64,000 nt of DNA from Scolanthus callimorphus. Taxonomy: Eukaryota > Cnidaria > Anthozoa > Actiniaria > Edwardsiidae. Shown in pieces: positions 19,712 to 31,083 of the stretch. The DNA lies in the NCBI GenBank assembly GCA_033964015.1, contig CM066925.1:7974435-8038434 (forward strand), read 5' to 3'. A model generated the notes under the pieces. That model saw only the letters and a list, made by a program, of their open reading frames with translations, did no database searches and was not told the DNA's origin. Every line of letters starts with the position of its first letter. Positions within the stretch are counted from its first letter, which is position 1. The position numbers and the translations under genes were made by a program.

Positions 19712-21185
19712 TATTTGCGACCCCTTCCACGCTTGGCGTTTGTTTTTTACCGCGATTCTTGGTGTTTTCAAGAGAAAATCACAAGAAATATTGCTTATTT
19801 TCGTTGATTGAAATGTCAACAAGACAAAAAAAAGAGAAAAAGACAGGTCTTTGTTCTTCTTTTTCTTGCAACGTCACCATTCTCCATATATCCCACAATT
19901 TCATCCTATCCCGCGAACAAACAAAAAAGTAGCACTACAGTGGCACTTTAAGCCAGTCGTCCAGGAAAATGTGATTATACACTGTGATACCATGACATTT
20001 TTCTGTACCAATTTTCTGTATTTTAGATTTCATTATTCCTAAACGCGCGGGATTTTCAAAGAAAAAGTTGCCGTAGATGCGGGATCGGCCACCCCCCGAC
20101 CTCCAGACTCTGGTTTCAGGCCACTAAAAGAAGTTGACAAAATACAGTTCCCTAATTTGTGCGTCACACGCGAAGGCTAAGGTTGACCAGGTATCGATAA
20201 ATAACTTTTATTCTCAGCAAGGTAATTTTGTTTTGTACATGACTCCTTTAAGTGTATCCCACTTGAGATCTTTTAATATCTTTTAATATCTTCTTTTAAT
20301 ATGGATATGAATATAGGCGTGGCCGGATTGTCATGTGATACTAACTCCGATCTCCCCAAATTTTGTACTTACATGTAATATATGTGTTATATTGGCTGCG
20401 CAATAGAAATCAACTTGAGGATGCAGTCATTAAGTGTTTTATTATAGCAAAAAGAAAATTCGGTGTAAAAAAGGAAATAAGGTAAAAATAGTCCGCCGAA
20501 ATTTCTCGCTCAAGCGATGTCGCCCGCGCGGGCAACAATTTTTTAATTGTAGCCCGCGCGGGCTACATTGAATTTGTAGCCCGCCACCTGACCATGATAG
20601 AACCAATCAGAGCGCGCGATTTGATCGAATAAACATGAGCTATAAATCATATACACTTAATGACTGTCTCGAGGGAAACAGCGAGTCTGCGTTCCCGAGA
20701 CGAAGTCGAGGGAAACATCGAGAACGAATTACCTTATATTTATGACTTCAAGTGCTACAATATGTTTGTCAAAAAAGTGACCAATTTCCAATTTCCAAAT
20801 TCCTACTCCTGTTCTTCGCAACTTTGTTTCCGGGATCACACAGGTAGCACACAGTAAGCTGCACTTGTAAATGAATCTTGTCAAATGAGGTTGTTTACTT
20901 CTTGATACTTATTTTGTCTGTTAGAAGGAATCTTGTAGAAAGTGTGACTTTTATGTGCAACGTAGGAATCGGTGCTTTTTTTCTTGTTGTCCTGGTCGAG
21001 CTTCGTCCATTACAACAACTCGTTTGCATATTACTGTTCATTACTATTTTTAATATCATTTTAATTATCTAGTATATTTTTCCTGTGAAACCGGCGCTGG
21101 CCACCTTAAAAGAACATTTATAAGGTTGACAATGTCTAATTGATCACTGCATAAAAGTATTCAGATATTCTTTGATGTGGAGAAG
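19712..21185. repeat. segmental duplication flank, copy A
   Basis: Downstream of array 1 the blocks CGACCCCTTCCACGCTTGGC, GTTCTTCTTTTTCTTGCAACG, ACGCGCGGGAT, GGCCACCCCCCGACCTCCAG, TTCAAGTGCTACAATATG and AATCTTGTCAAATGAGG occur in the same order as after array 2 (35705-38720). The later blocks recur a third time at 57055-57330. A family B repeat (20415-20720) is inserted here. No coding gene seen. Confidence 0.85.
20415..20720 (-). repeat. dispersed repeat family B, copy 3
   Basis: Reverse-oriented relative to 16395-16680; contains TAGCCCGCGCGGGCTAC and GAACCAATCAGAGCGCGCG. Confidence 0.85.
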
Positions 21186-21204
21186 ATACATATGTTATTT
21201 AAAG

Positions 21205-21325
21205 GCTGGGAGGTCCGTATAGGGAAAAACTGTGACCGAGGGCTGGTCTGTGACCAGGCCGGAGGCCGAGGTCAACATTTTCCAGGCCGAGGTCACAGTT
21301 TTTGCCTATACGGACCGACCTAAAG
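21205..21325. mobile_element. short hairpin MITE
   Basis: GGTCCGTATAGGGAAAAACTG at about 21211 pairs with the complement ending near 21320 (CAGTTTTTGCCTATACGGAC). The interior has repeated GGCCGAGGTCA words. About 120 bp. Confidence 0.7.
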
Positions 21326-22185
21326 CCGGTAAATAACTTATTTATTTTATTCCAACTCTAAAATTTGATTTTTTCGATGGAAACAAGCGCGCGCAAATGG
21401 TTGCTGTGACCTAGGCCAGAGATAGGAAAATATTGCCCCCGCGCGCGCGCTCTAAGAACCAATCAGAATGCAGGATTGTTACCGTGCCCTCGAGAAAAAA
21501 AAATAAAACGGTTATCTCTGCACATTATATTAAGGTGACTCATTCGGGAAATTCAAAATGCACCCAACTGTGTCTAGAGTTCAATAGTATAATTCATATG
21601 ATCAGCGAATTTTCATGGCTAGTTTAATCGTTTCTTGATGATACCCTTGGTTAGTTGAGAACAATCAACAAAGATTTAAGATGGAGAAATGGCCTTGCTG
21701 GAATTTTAGTGGGCTCGGAGCATTCAATATAATTTACTTGTAAACTGAAATTAAATAGAATTTTCACTGGTGTTCTCGACAATCGCAAACGCGAATTATC
21801 AAGATTGACTTCAAAACATGCCCAATGCTTACCATAGAGAAACTTACCGTATGTAAAATGATTCAGGTTCTCCTTTAAAATGAGCAAGTAACCTCCAATT
21901 ACGGGATGTAACAAGACAACATGGCTGCAATATTGACGAAGCTTGAGTTTCTTTGAACGTCCCATGATAACAACTCGAACCTATTGCATGTTCTTTTCCA
22001 TAGAATAGGCAGCAAAGACATAGATAAAACCTTTAGGCGAATTCTGGAGTAATTCATTTCAATTTCGTTCCACATATCACGGTCAAATCCCGTAAACATT
22101 GAGCTGTCATGAACCTTCTCCGAGGCATGAGGGAGTTCAATAAACCTAGGCCGCGCATGCGTATGCAAATGTCCCTGCTACTGCG

Positions 22186-23852
22186 TCGTCAAACTAACGG
22201 CTATAACTTTTGTGTCTTTTCCTCTATTGTTATAATTATTTTTTCAAATCCTACTTTAATGATGTATAAATATGCTACTGGGAACCGATCTTCTTGAAAA
22301 CATTTTTAGAAGTCACAATCTAAATTTTTGTGAGGCCCTAATTTCATATTCCGGTCGTACTAGAAAAAAAATTTGCCGGTTTTTTTGGCTGAAATTTCAG
22401 GAGTCGATTCCAGTTGTAGTGATCTCGAATCAAGCGAAGTTACAGAAAATTCGTCGGAACAGAAACGCGGTAATAAAAATACCGTCAGTTATGGTCAACT
22501 GTGACCAAAATAGAACGCTGATTCTGGTTGGCTTGAATTGAATTTTAATAGTGCTCCGAAAACTCATTATTTTGGGCTCTTCCCTCGGCACTATGTTGTA
22601 TAGCAATGTATTAAACTTTATCGAGGGTCCGATTTCAAATACCATGAACTACTAAAATGTTTGAACATTATCTACCGAGGAAAGAAATTGTGAAAGACCA
22701 ATGAATTTATTACAAGAATGTCGCATTAAATGTGTCGTTATTGGGTATTATTTCTTGCTAAGATTTATAAAGACGAGAAGTTTGTGGCATTGGTAAAACT
22801 TAGTAACCCGGTTTGACCATTATATTTGCTTATTTGGCATAGAAGAAAATTACAAAGTTACGACATTCGCCCTCTGGTTTTGCACGCAGATTTGAAGCTC
22901 TCTTGTTTATGAACGATAATGAAATCTGAAGTTTTTCCAGGGGGAGCTCATTAGGCCAAATCTAATCAATAGCAGTCACGCTCCGAAATAGCAATTGTCT
23001 GTTAAGTCCCTATGGAACAAAAAAAGAGTCGACGATAAACGTTTTCTTTGTTCGATGATTAGAGTTGGCCTACTATGTCCCCCTGGCAAAATGCGAGATT
23101 TCATTACCATTCATAAACAAGACAGCTTCAAATCTGCGTGCATGACCAGAGGGCGACCGCCGTAACTTTAACAATTTTCTTCTATATCAAATAAGCACGC
23201 AAGATGTTCAAACTTGCTTACTAAATATTACCAATGCCACAAGCTTCTCGTCTATATACATCTTAGCAAGAAATAATACGTAATAACAACACATTTTAAC
23301 TCGACATTCTTGTAATAAATTCATTGCGCTTTCACAATTTCTTTCCTCGGTAGATAATGTTCGAACATTTTAGTATTTCATGGTATTTACAATCTGACCT
23401 TCGGTAAAGTTTAATACATTACTATACAACATAGTGCCGGTGGAAGAGCCAAAATAATGAGTTTTCGGAGCACTATTAAAATTCAATTCAAGCCAAGCAG
23501 AATCAGCGTTCTAATCTGGCAAAAGTTGACCATAACAGACGGTATTTTTATTACCGCGTTTCTGTTCCGACGAATTTTCTGTAACTTCACTTGATTTGAG
23601 ATCACTACAACTGGAATCGATTCCTGGAATTTCAGCCAAAAAAACCGGCAAAATTTTTTTCTAGTACGACCGGAATATGAAATTAGGGCCTCACAAAAAT
23701 TTAGATTGTGACTTCCAAAAATGTTTTCAAGAAGATCGGTTCCCAGTAGCATATTTATACATCAGTAAAGTAGGATTTGAAAAAATAATTATAACAATAG
23801 AGGAAAAGACACAAAAGTTATAGCCGTTAGTTTGACGACGCAGATTTGCGCA
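22186..23852. mobile_element. 1.67-kb foldback core
   Basis: Arms of about 750 bp (22186-22940 and 23090-23852) are reverse complements with a few percent differences, e.g. CTAACGGCTATAACTTTTGT and its complement. The loop is about 150 bp. The arms give near-identical 89-codon open frames in opposite directions, but these fall in palindromic sequence and lack domains. Confidence 0.85.
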
Positions 23853-23887
23853 CTAGACACAGTTGGGTGCATTTTGAATTTCGAATG

Positions 23888-24561
23888 CTCAGTTCCTGTA
23901 AGGCATGGCTCTCGAAAATCACAGGCCCAAAAAACTTAGGGGGTGGTCTATCTTCATCACTTTTAACAATTTCAAGATTAGACATCGTTCAGCTTGTAAG
24001 TGGCAAGAAATAAGTATGTTTTGAGTATTGTCTCCATGACAACGAGGAATGTGACCTTTGAACTCTGTGTTTTAATCATTTTCCAAAAACTGCCTCTGAA
24101 AACGTAGAAAGACTGGAGTTCCTAAATATGTTTCAATGTAAGGTAAATAAAGTCGGAGCAGGTATTACCGATCCAACTGGAAATCGTGACTTTTTCAACG
24201 GGAACCATATTTAAGGGGATTTTGAAATTTGATACCTTCCAATAACTTTGGCATCTAAATTGGTGTACATGATTTCCAGTTGGATTTGTAATACTTGCTC
24301 TTAGTTGAATAGGTTTTCGTTTAGACATGCTTGGAAAATCTAGCTTTTCCCCGTTTTCAGAGACGGTTTTTGAAAATCTTATAACACAGAGTTCAAAGGT
24401 CACATTCCATGTTGCCATGGAGACAACACTCAAATCTAGCTATTTCTTGGTGCCCATAGCATGAGTGAAGTTAGTAATGAAATTGTGAAATGTTCTCAAG
24501 ATAGACCACCCCTAAGGTTTTTGGCCACCTTCTTTGAGAGCCATGCCTTACAGGAACTGAG
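23888..24561. mobile_element. hairpin element nested in a terminal repeat
   Basis: CTCAGTTCCTGTAAGGCATG at 23888 and its complement ending GAACTGAG at 24561 bound arms of about 300 bp. The insertion splits GAATGAGTCACC, the outer element's right end, leaving TG on both sides. Confidence 0.8.
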
Positions 24562-24574
24562 TGAGTCACCTTAA

Positions 24575-24985
24575 CGCGATCGTCGAGATTATATGGAAAT
24601 AACGATCGAATTACCATCGCGCACAATCCTTTTGTCTAAAGCGTCGTTTTACCAAGGAGGTAAAACATAAAACCTCCTTGGTTTTACCTAACAAAAGAGA
24701 GCTTGTTTTGCTGGATGTGCCTCAGTGAGTTCAGCGCTGATTATAAGAGCATTGTTCTGACTGTGTCCTGATTGGCTCTTTGTAAATACTAGCGCTATCA
24801 CTAAATGTAAATTTTGCATCGATCAAATCGCAGAGGTCGCCATAACTTGTAAACTAAAACTCGCTCGTCTCTTTAAAATACGACACGGATCACAACATAA
24901 GTAGTATAGTAGGTATGGAATTAGCCTTTTTTTGCGGGTGAGCCGGATGACGTCACAGACTATTGTATTCAAAACAAAAGGAGAC
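24575..24985. other. intergenic with one small hairpin
   Basis: ACCAAGGAGGT (24650) and ACCTCCTTGGT (24678) form a hairpin. A single GAGATTATATGGAAA word near 24591 matches the words of the 39015 element. No gene seen. Confidence 0.45.
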
Positions 24986-25290
24986 AATACAAGGATTAAC
25001 ACTGGAATGCTTTTGTCCAGGAGGGATTAGGGAAACAATACCAGGATTAACACTGGAATGCTTTTGTCCAGGAGGGATTAAGAAAAACAAAGGGAGAAAA
25101 TACCAGGATTAACTAACGGAAGGCTTTTGTCATGGAGGGATTAAAGGCCCATCACCAACCGAGAGCCTTTGCGGACTCTTAGCCAATCAGAGCAACCGAA
25201 AAACAATGGCTCAATTTGAAAACAAAGGAAAACGGGGCGCAAAGGCTCCCGGTTGGTGATGGGCCTTTAAGAAACTAATACCGGGATTAA
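24986..25290. repeat. ~60-bp tandem repeat
   Basis: Three to four imperfect units containing CAGGATTAACACTGGAATGC and TTTTGTCCAGGAGGGATTA. The last unit is split by the MITE at 25145-25266. Confidence 0.8.
25145..25266. mobile_element. 122-bp MITE, TTAA TSD
   Basis: AGGCCCATCACCAACCG at 25145 and its complement ending at 25266, with TTAA at 25141-25144 and 25267-25270. Inserted in the last unit of the tandem repeat. Confidence 0.85.
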
Positions 25291-25505
25291 CTTGTTATTA
25301 TTCAAATATTAATTATAACGTAAGGTTTTTCTTTAAATGGGGATAATATCAGAAAATATATAGGTATGGTTTATTTTTATTATTATTATTATGCATTACA
25401 TTGCGCCTTATTTAACTATAAAATTGCAGGAAAAAATACAAAAAAGAGTGAAAAGTTTGATTAAAAATAAGCATGGTTACCTTGTAGTTACTCCATTGTT
25501 ATAAA
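25291..25505. other. AT-rich spacer
   Basis: Contains a short TTA microsatellite near 25375-25392; nothing else seen. Confidence 0.4.
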
Positions 25506-26295
25506 TGTCCCTTCCTTGCGGCCGCTGCGGGCCGTCTTTGTGAGGAGGAGGAGGGTTCTTCTACGAGGAGGAGGACTAGTTTGTGAGGAGGAGGAGGAAA
25601 AGGAGGGCTATTCTGTGAGGAGGAGGGATATTCTGTAAGGAGGAGCGAGGGAGGAGGACCATTCTGAGAGGAGGAGGATTTTTATTCAGTGAGGAGGAAG
25701 GGCAAACAAAGGGACAATATAAATTTTTTTTTAGTATTTGACGGGCGTTGTAGCGGTCGTGACGGGCGTTGACGGCCGTCTTTGCGGGCGCTACGGCCGT
25801 CTTGCGGGCGCTGTAGCGGGCGTGACGGGCGTTGACGGCCGTCTTTGCGGGCGCTACGGGCACTGTAGCGGGCGTTGTAGCGGGCGTTGACGGCCGTATT
25901 GGCGGGCGCTACGGCCGTCTTGCGGGCGTTGACGGGCGTCTCTTGCGGGCGCTACGGGCTTCATGCGGGCGCTATGCATCTCATCGACATCTCATCAACA
26001 TCCCATCGACATTCCATCGACACCTCATCGACATCTCATCGACACCTCATCGACACCTCATCGACATCTCATCGACACCTCATCGACATCCCATCGACAT
26101 CCCATCGACATCTCATCGACATCCCATGGACATCACATTGATATATCATCGACATCCCATCGACACGTGTGATATTGCGGGCGTTACTCCATTCAGAACC
26201 CCAACAGAACCCTCACAGAACCCCTACAAACCCCCCACAGAACCCCTACAGAACCCTCACAGAAGCCTACAGAACCCCTACAGAACCCTTCTTCG
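25506..26295. repeat. mosaic of four different minisatellites
   Basis: Four consecutive low-complexity blocks: GAGGAGGAG-rich (about 25540-25690), GCGGGCG/ACGGCCGTC-rich and very GC-rich (about 25735-25975), an 11-bp CATCGACATCT-type array (about 25976-26165), and an 11-bp CAGAACCCCTA-type array (about 26195-26290). A 171-codon frame running through them is repeat translation. Confidence 0.85.
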
Positions 26296-27126
26296 TAAGC
26301 GTGGGTTTGAGACCTCTACTGTTGTCACTGGCGGACAAAAATTATAAACATTCACAACAAACTGGTCGTGACATTTAATAAATCAACAAAAACTCTAAGG
26401 AGACGCTCAGCCGAAGTCAGTCAGTGCAATCCATAGTTCAGAATTAGCAAATATTGAGCTGCTGTGGCTGTGTAGTCTAGAGAAAAACTTGAATGTTCAC
26501 AAAGCTAAGAGCTCTAAACCTCATAATAGTAGTAAAGCATTCAAAATGGTTGCTATTGTGCTTAACAATAGGTCAAGTCAATAAAATCCTCTCTAGCTTT
26601 CGATACGAAAGAATGTGATAATTTACCGACAAAACTCAGAAAGAGGACTTTAGAATTATTATTTTTTGCATCAGCACAAAGGAGAAGTAGGCGAAGTAGA
26701 AGTTTCGGCTTATAGAATTTCACATGTATCTTAACGGTTTTGTTAATACAACTGACAAACTCCAACAAGCTGATAACGGTGGGTTCGCGTGTTGTCTGAA
26801 ACAGCTGTAAAAATGTTAATTGAATACTTATTACATCTGCAGTTTAAAAAGCACGGGGACAGCTCTAGTAAGAACTATTACTAGTTTGTTTAAGTAATCG
26901 CCAAAGATTAACCAACGAATATGAAGCCCTATATGTTTTCTGCCTAAAATTTAATGGTTTAATGTTTGAAAAGCGCGTGTATTTGGGTTAGCAAAAAGCG
27001 AAACACAAAGTTTAAAGTGTTGTGTTCCTTTGTATTTCACAATAGAGAATAAGAGAGCGCCTTTGAATTAAGCGCGCCAGACCATGTCACGTGACAACAA
27101 AATGTCGCTTCCCGCATTCTTCGTAT
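26296..27126. other. 3' flank of zinc-finger locus 2
   Basis: No gene seen. Positions about 26425-26522 (CCATAGTTCAGAATTAGCAA onward) recur at 31084-31181. About 26787-26813 is a single CAGCTGTTTCAG-type transposon end. The last 20 bases hold a decayed finger, as at loci 3 and 4. Confidence 0.5.
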
Positions 27127-28532
27127 TCATATGATCTTATTTCCGTGGTGACTTACTTCGTGTGTCTTACGGCTACCCGATTGTGCAAAACATTTACTGC
27201 AATATCGACATTCATAAGGTTTAACTCCTGAATGTGTTCGTTTATGACTTGTCAGCTCATTCGATGTTTTGAATGCCTTACCGCATTCTTCGCACTCATA
27301 TGGACTAATACCTGTGTGTGTTTGTTCGTGTCTCTTACGGCTACTCCAGCATACGAAGCATTTACTGCAAAATCGGCATTCATAAGGTTTAACTCCTGAA
27401 TGTGTTCGTTTATGTCCAGCTAGATGACTCGATGTTATGAATCGCTTACCGCATTCTCCACACTCATATGGTTTAACTCCTGTATGTATTCGCTTATGTT
27501 GTGTTACATAACTCGATCTTGAGAACGCCTTACCGCATTCTTCACACACATATTGTGGTGTAACTCCTAAGTGTGTTCGTTCGTGTCTCCTGCGGCTACT
27601 CGATTGCGTAAAACATTTACTGCAATATTGGCATTTATAAGGTTTAAGTCCTGAATGTGTTCTTTTATGTATTTTCAGCTCACTCGATGTTTTGAACGTC
27701 TTACCGCATTCATCACACTCATATGGTGTAACTCCTGTGTGTGTTCGCTCGTGTCTCGTGTGGCCACTCGATGTACCGAAACATTTACTGCAATATCGAC
27801 ATTCATATGGCCTAACTCCTGAATGCATTCGTTTATGTATTGTTAGGTCACTTGATACTATGAATGCCTTTCCGCATTCTCCACACTCATATGGCCTAAC
27901 TCCGGTGTGTGTCCGTTCGTGTCTCCTACGGCCACTTAATGAGGCGAAACATTTACTGCAATACTGACATTCATATCGTTTTTCCCTGAATCCAAGGGAA
28001 CATGAGGTATTTTCGTATGACCTCTGAGTAGCGGTTGTTTTTCTTCAGAAATAAAGTCTTTAGTCCTCAAAAGGTGCTTGCCATCAAATTCAATGTTGTC
28101 TTCCTTGACAACACGATCAACATCATCAGTACCGGCTTGAGAACTTGCCCCAGAATCTTCACAGTTTTGTTGCTTAACATAACCAGAACTTTTATCCTGA
28201 TCTTCGATGAATGCCGGACTTGCAAACAAACTATTCTTTTGTACATCGTCAAGTATATCTGCCAGGTCAAATTTTTCATCATTTTCTTCAGTTTTGACTG
28301 TGACACCGAAGTCACTACAAGCATTTACATTACATTTTCTAGTTCTGTGCTGATTTCCAGAACCAACCCGAGACGAGATCTCTTCTCCTTCGTCTGTATC
28401 TGAGAAACTATAGTCTTCATATTCAACTACTTCTTCCTTAATCACGCGTTGAAGATAATTACCAGTTCCATCAAGAGGACTTGCTTTGATTTCTCTCAGC
28501 TTGTTTCCAATGGTGGCGTGCGAATCGATCTC
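27127..28532 (-). CDS. C2H2 zinc-finger protein, last exon (locus 2, frameshifted)
   Basis: The exon starts at 28532 after a TTTTCAG acceptor and reads EIDSHATIGNKLREIK, then an acidic leader with IKEEVVEYEDYSFS. The leader frame runs to 27936. The finger frame resumes at about 27975 and ends at 27127 with HHGNKII. Relative to loci 3 and 4, one T is missing from a homopolymer at 27979-27983 (five T instead of six), which causes the shift. Ten fingers in all (two next to the shift, eight further), alternating CxYCSKCF and CEECGKAF types with HTGV/HSGV linkers. A nuclear DNA-binding role is expected; no KRAB, BTB or ZAD domain. Either a recent pseudogene or a functional gene with a one-base assembly slip. 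Upstream exons were not identified. Confidence 0.8.
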
Positions 28533-28583
28533 CTGAAAATGAGATGGAGGTTAGAAACTGAGATTGGGCAATTCCAGAAAATA

Positions 28584-28745
28584 AAGGTACCCCCCCCACG
28601 GGCGGCACTAGTTTTTGACCCCCCCTTGCATCCAGAATTTCCAAAATGGTTTACCCCCCCATGCATATAGAATTCCGGGCAGGTTAACCCCCCCTCCCCT
28701 TCAGAAATTTCAACTTTTACCCCCCTCCCCTCCGGAATCCAAATA
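28584..28745. repeat. C-run element with iterated CAGAATTxC words
   Basis: Repeated modules of a C-run followed by words like TTGCATCCAGAATTTCC. A related block with CCCCCCCTTGCAATCAGAATTCC modules is at about 29718-29815. Lies in the intron upstream of the locus 2 exon. Confidence 0.6.
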
Positions 28746-31083
28746 AGCACCATCTTGTTTATTATTGCGAGAAAAAGTAAAAATTTGCGAGAGGGAAACG
28801 TTGCGGAGAAAAAGGCAAAAGTAGCGGGGGTTGTTGCGGTTGTTGCAAATTATTAAATTTGCAAAGTGAAGAAAACACAAAAAGCGCATAATCTTGTTTC
28901 AGAATAATAATACAGAGCATGATAGTTTGATTTTGAAGAAAAAAATAACACTGGCATTCACAACATCCACTGAATATGAGCTCTACATTTTTAGCGTGTT
29001 TAACTAGTAGCTAACTGGCTATTTTGTAAGATTTGAATTGTAGGGGCAAAGAATCGGATGATATTATCACGGAAAAACTTGAGACTTTCGACATTCGATC
29101 GTGAAATGGGGGAACAGACATTTAAAATGAAGTGTGGGAAGCTATTTACTTGCAACACACATTTTCAATCGCTTTCTAAAACAATTTTTCCAAATATAAC
29201 CAATAGGAAAACACATTAGAATGAGCTAGACCAAGCTTGGAAAGTCTGTTACTTTTTGCGGATCTTCGAATATTTGAGGCTTAGGAAAAACTCATATAGA
29301 AACTCTAAAAAGGAGCAAAAGAAAAAAAACATATTATTCAACATGCATATTACATGTACCATTTTTGAGAAACGTTTATTAAAACTATACCGTTTTGTTC
29401 CGGAATTTCATGAGATATGTTAGGGAAAGTTGCGGGTTTTGGTGAAAGTTGCGCGTCCATGCAAGCTCAACTTATCCCCAACATCCTTTATATAAATCTC
29501 AATGTGTGATTGTACAAAGTTGAACCTGATGTGTGATTGAACTAATCGAAATCAGTAGAAAATTATGGAGATTCTGTCTGTCTTAGAAGGGACAAGTACG
29601 AACTGTTAAGCATTCTCTATCTATCGAATATGGAGCGTGAAATGAAGTTCTTTTCTTTCTGAAAAACGCTATTTTAGCAGACTGAAAAACAGCGAACTCC
29701 TTCAGAGGTTGGGCATCTTCAGACCCCCCCTTGTGACAAGATATCCAGCTTCGAAAACCCCCCCTTGCAATCAGAATTCCGAGCTCTTAAACCCCCCCAT
29801 CCCCCCACCTCAATACCGCTGTAGCCATTGTATGTATATGTTATTTGAAGAGTATATTCACTCATTTTGAATGATTTTAAAGCCTGCTTCGTACTTCAAG
29901 TAGCCATGTTCGTGCCATGATTTCATTGACCCTTTCATCGAGTTTGAAGGATAGTGAAAACCTTATGAATTTGTCATTATTTGTAGGAAATATTTTGTTA
30001 TTAACAAGAATAAAACATACTTACTCTGTGTCTATTATTGCTGTACATATTGTGTTAATTTTCTTGGCATTTGGGAGCTTTCTTGGCGGCTAAAAGCTTG
30101 ATCGTTCGATTGGACTTCTCTCCCATGGGCCAGAAAATCCGATTGAATGACTGAGTGTTTAGCAGTCATTGAAGCTCACCAAATCCCAAGAAAATTGGCA
30201 CAAGGATGTACAGCAGGATGTATCCCCAGGTAAGGAATGTTCATGTCATTTGAACTCCTTGCCAGTCCTGAGAGTCAGGAATTTGATCAAAAAATTGGAA
30301 ATAAGTCAAATGCCCCACCTCTGTCCGATTCCCCCCTCTCCATCTTTACATTGATACATCCATTCGTAACTAGTCACCAGCGCTGAGAAGTTCTAGTCCG
30401 GCGGATTAGCGTAAAATTGCACACTTTTGGCTAGAGACACCAAACTTTGCATGTCAATAGTTTTCTGTATTATAATGAAGATACGATATGGAGGCACGCT
30501 AAATTTTATTGGTTAGTGAAAGCTAGAACAGTTTTAATGTAAAAAATCACAGTACAAAAAATCACAGTATCAAAGTAACAGTTCTGAACTGTTATCTGAA
30601 CTGTTATCTTTGGGTTCTTACTGATAATTTTCAGTGAAAATCGAGTTATTCTTCCTCAGAACGAGAGAATTTCGAGCGGTTCAAACTAAACATAAAAAGT
30701 TCACATTATCTGTGTACACATTTTATCATTTCCCATTTGATGAAAAAAAATTATGCAGTGAAAATAAAACATAATACAAATGCTTATGTCTGTTGCATTC
30801 ATTTAATATCACTCATTTTCAAACTTTTCAGTAATATTTTCCCCGAAATCAGCCAGAGGCCGTTTATTTGACTTTCGAAACTTATTATGCAATCCTTTAT
30901 TACGCAATCCTGCATAATTTACCGCGTACAATCGTTCATTTCCCGCATAATTTAGCATGTAATTGTTCATTTCCCACATAATTAAGCACGTAATTGTTCA
31001 TTTCACTCGTAATTTAATGCGTAATTCAGCCAAAATCCCGTGTAATTTTGAATTTTTCCCACGTAATTCCAGAAGCCCTGCTC
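28746..31083. other. intergenic or intronic, little recognised
   Basis: No gene supported. About 29718-29815 is the second C-run block. About 30380-30490 shares words with 34050-34150 in inverted orientation (GGAGGCACGCTA). About 30890-31080 has many degenerate CGTAATT/GCATAATTTA words. Confidence 0.4.

Larger units (their letters stand above)
21534..24570. mobile_element. 3-kb TTAA element with GGTGACTCATTCG ends
   Basis: TTAA at 21530-21533 and 24571-24574 flanks ends GGTGACTCATTCG... and the complement ...TGAGTCACC. The left inverted repeat continues through AAAATGCACCCAACTGTG. Its right partner (about 23853-23887) is separated from the outer 9 bases by an inserted hairpin at 23888-24561. 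The core is the foldback 22186-23852. No transposase seen. TTAA implies a piggyBac/Kolobok-like mechanism (inference). Confidence 0.8.

Noticed and set aside
22272..23752. Pair of near-identical 89-residue open frames (22272-22541 plus, 23483-23752 minus)
   Set aside because: They lie in the two arms of a palindrome. The differences visible are all amino-acid changes, so there is no sign of protein-level constraint.
25832..26347. 171-codon open frame rich in HRHLIDISSTP
   Set aside because: Translation of adjacent minisatellites; no domain, no splice or codon support.
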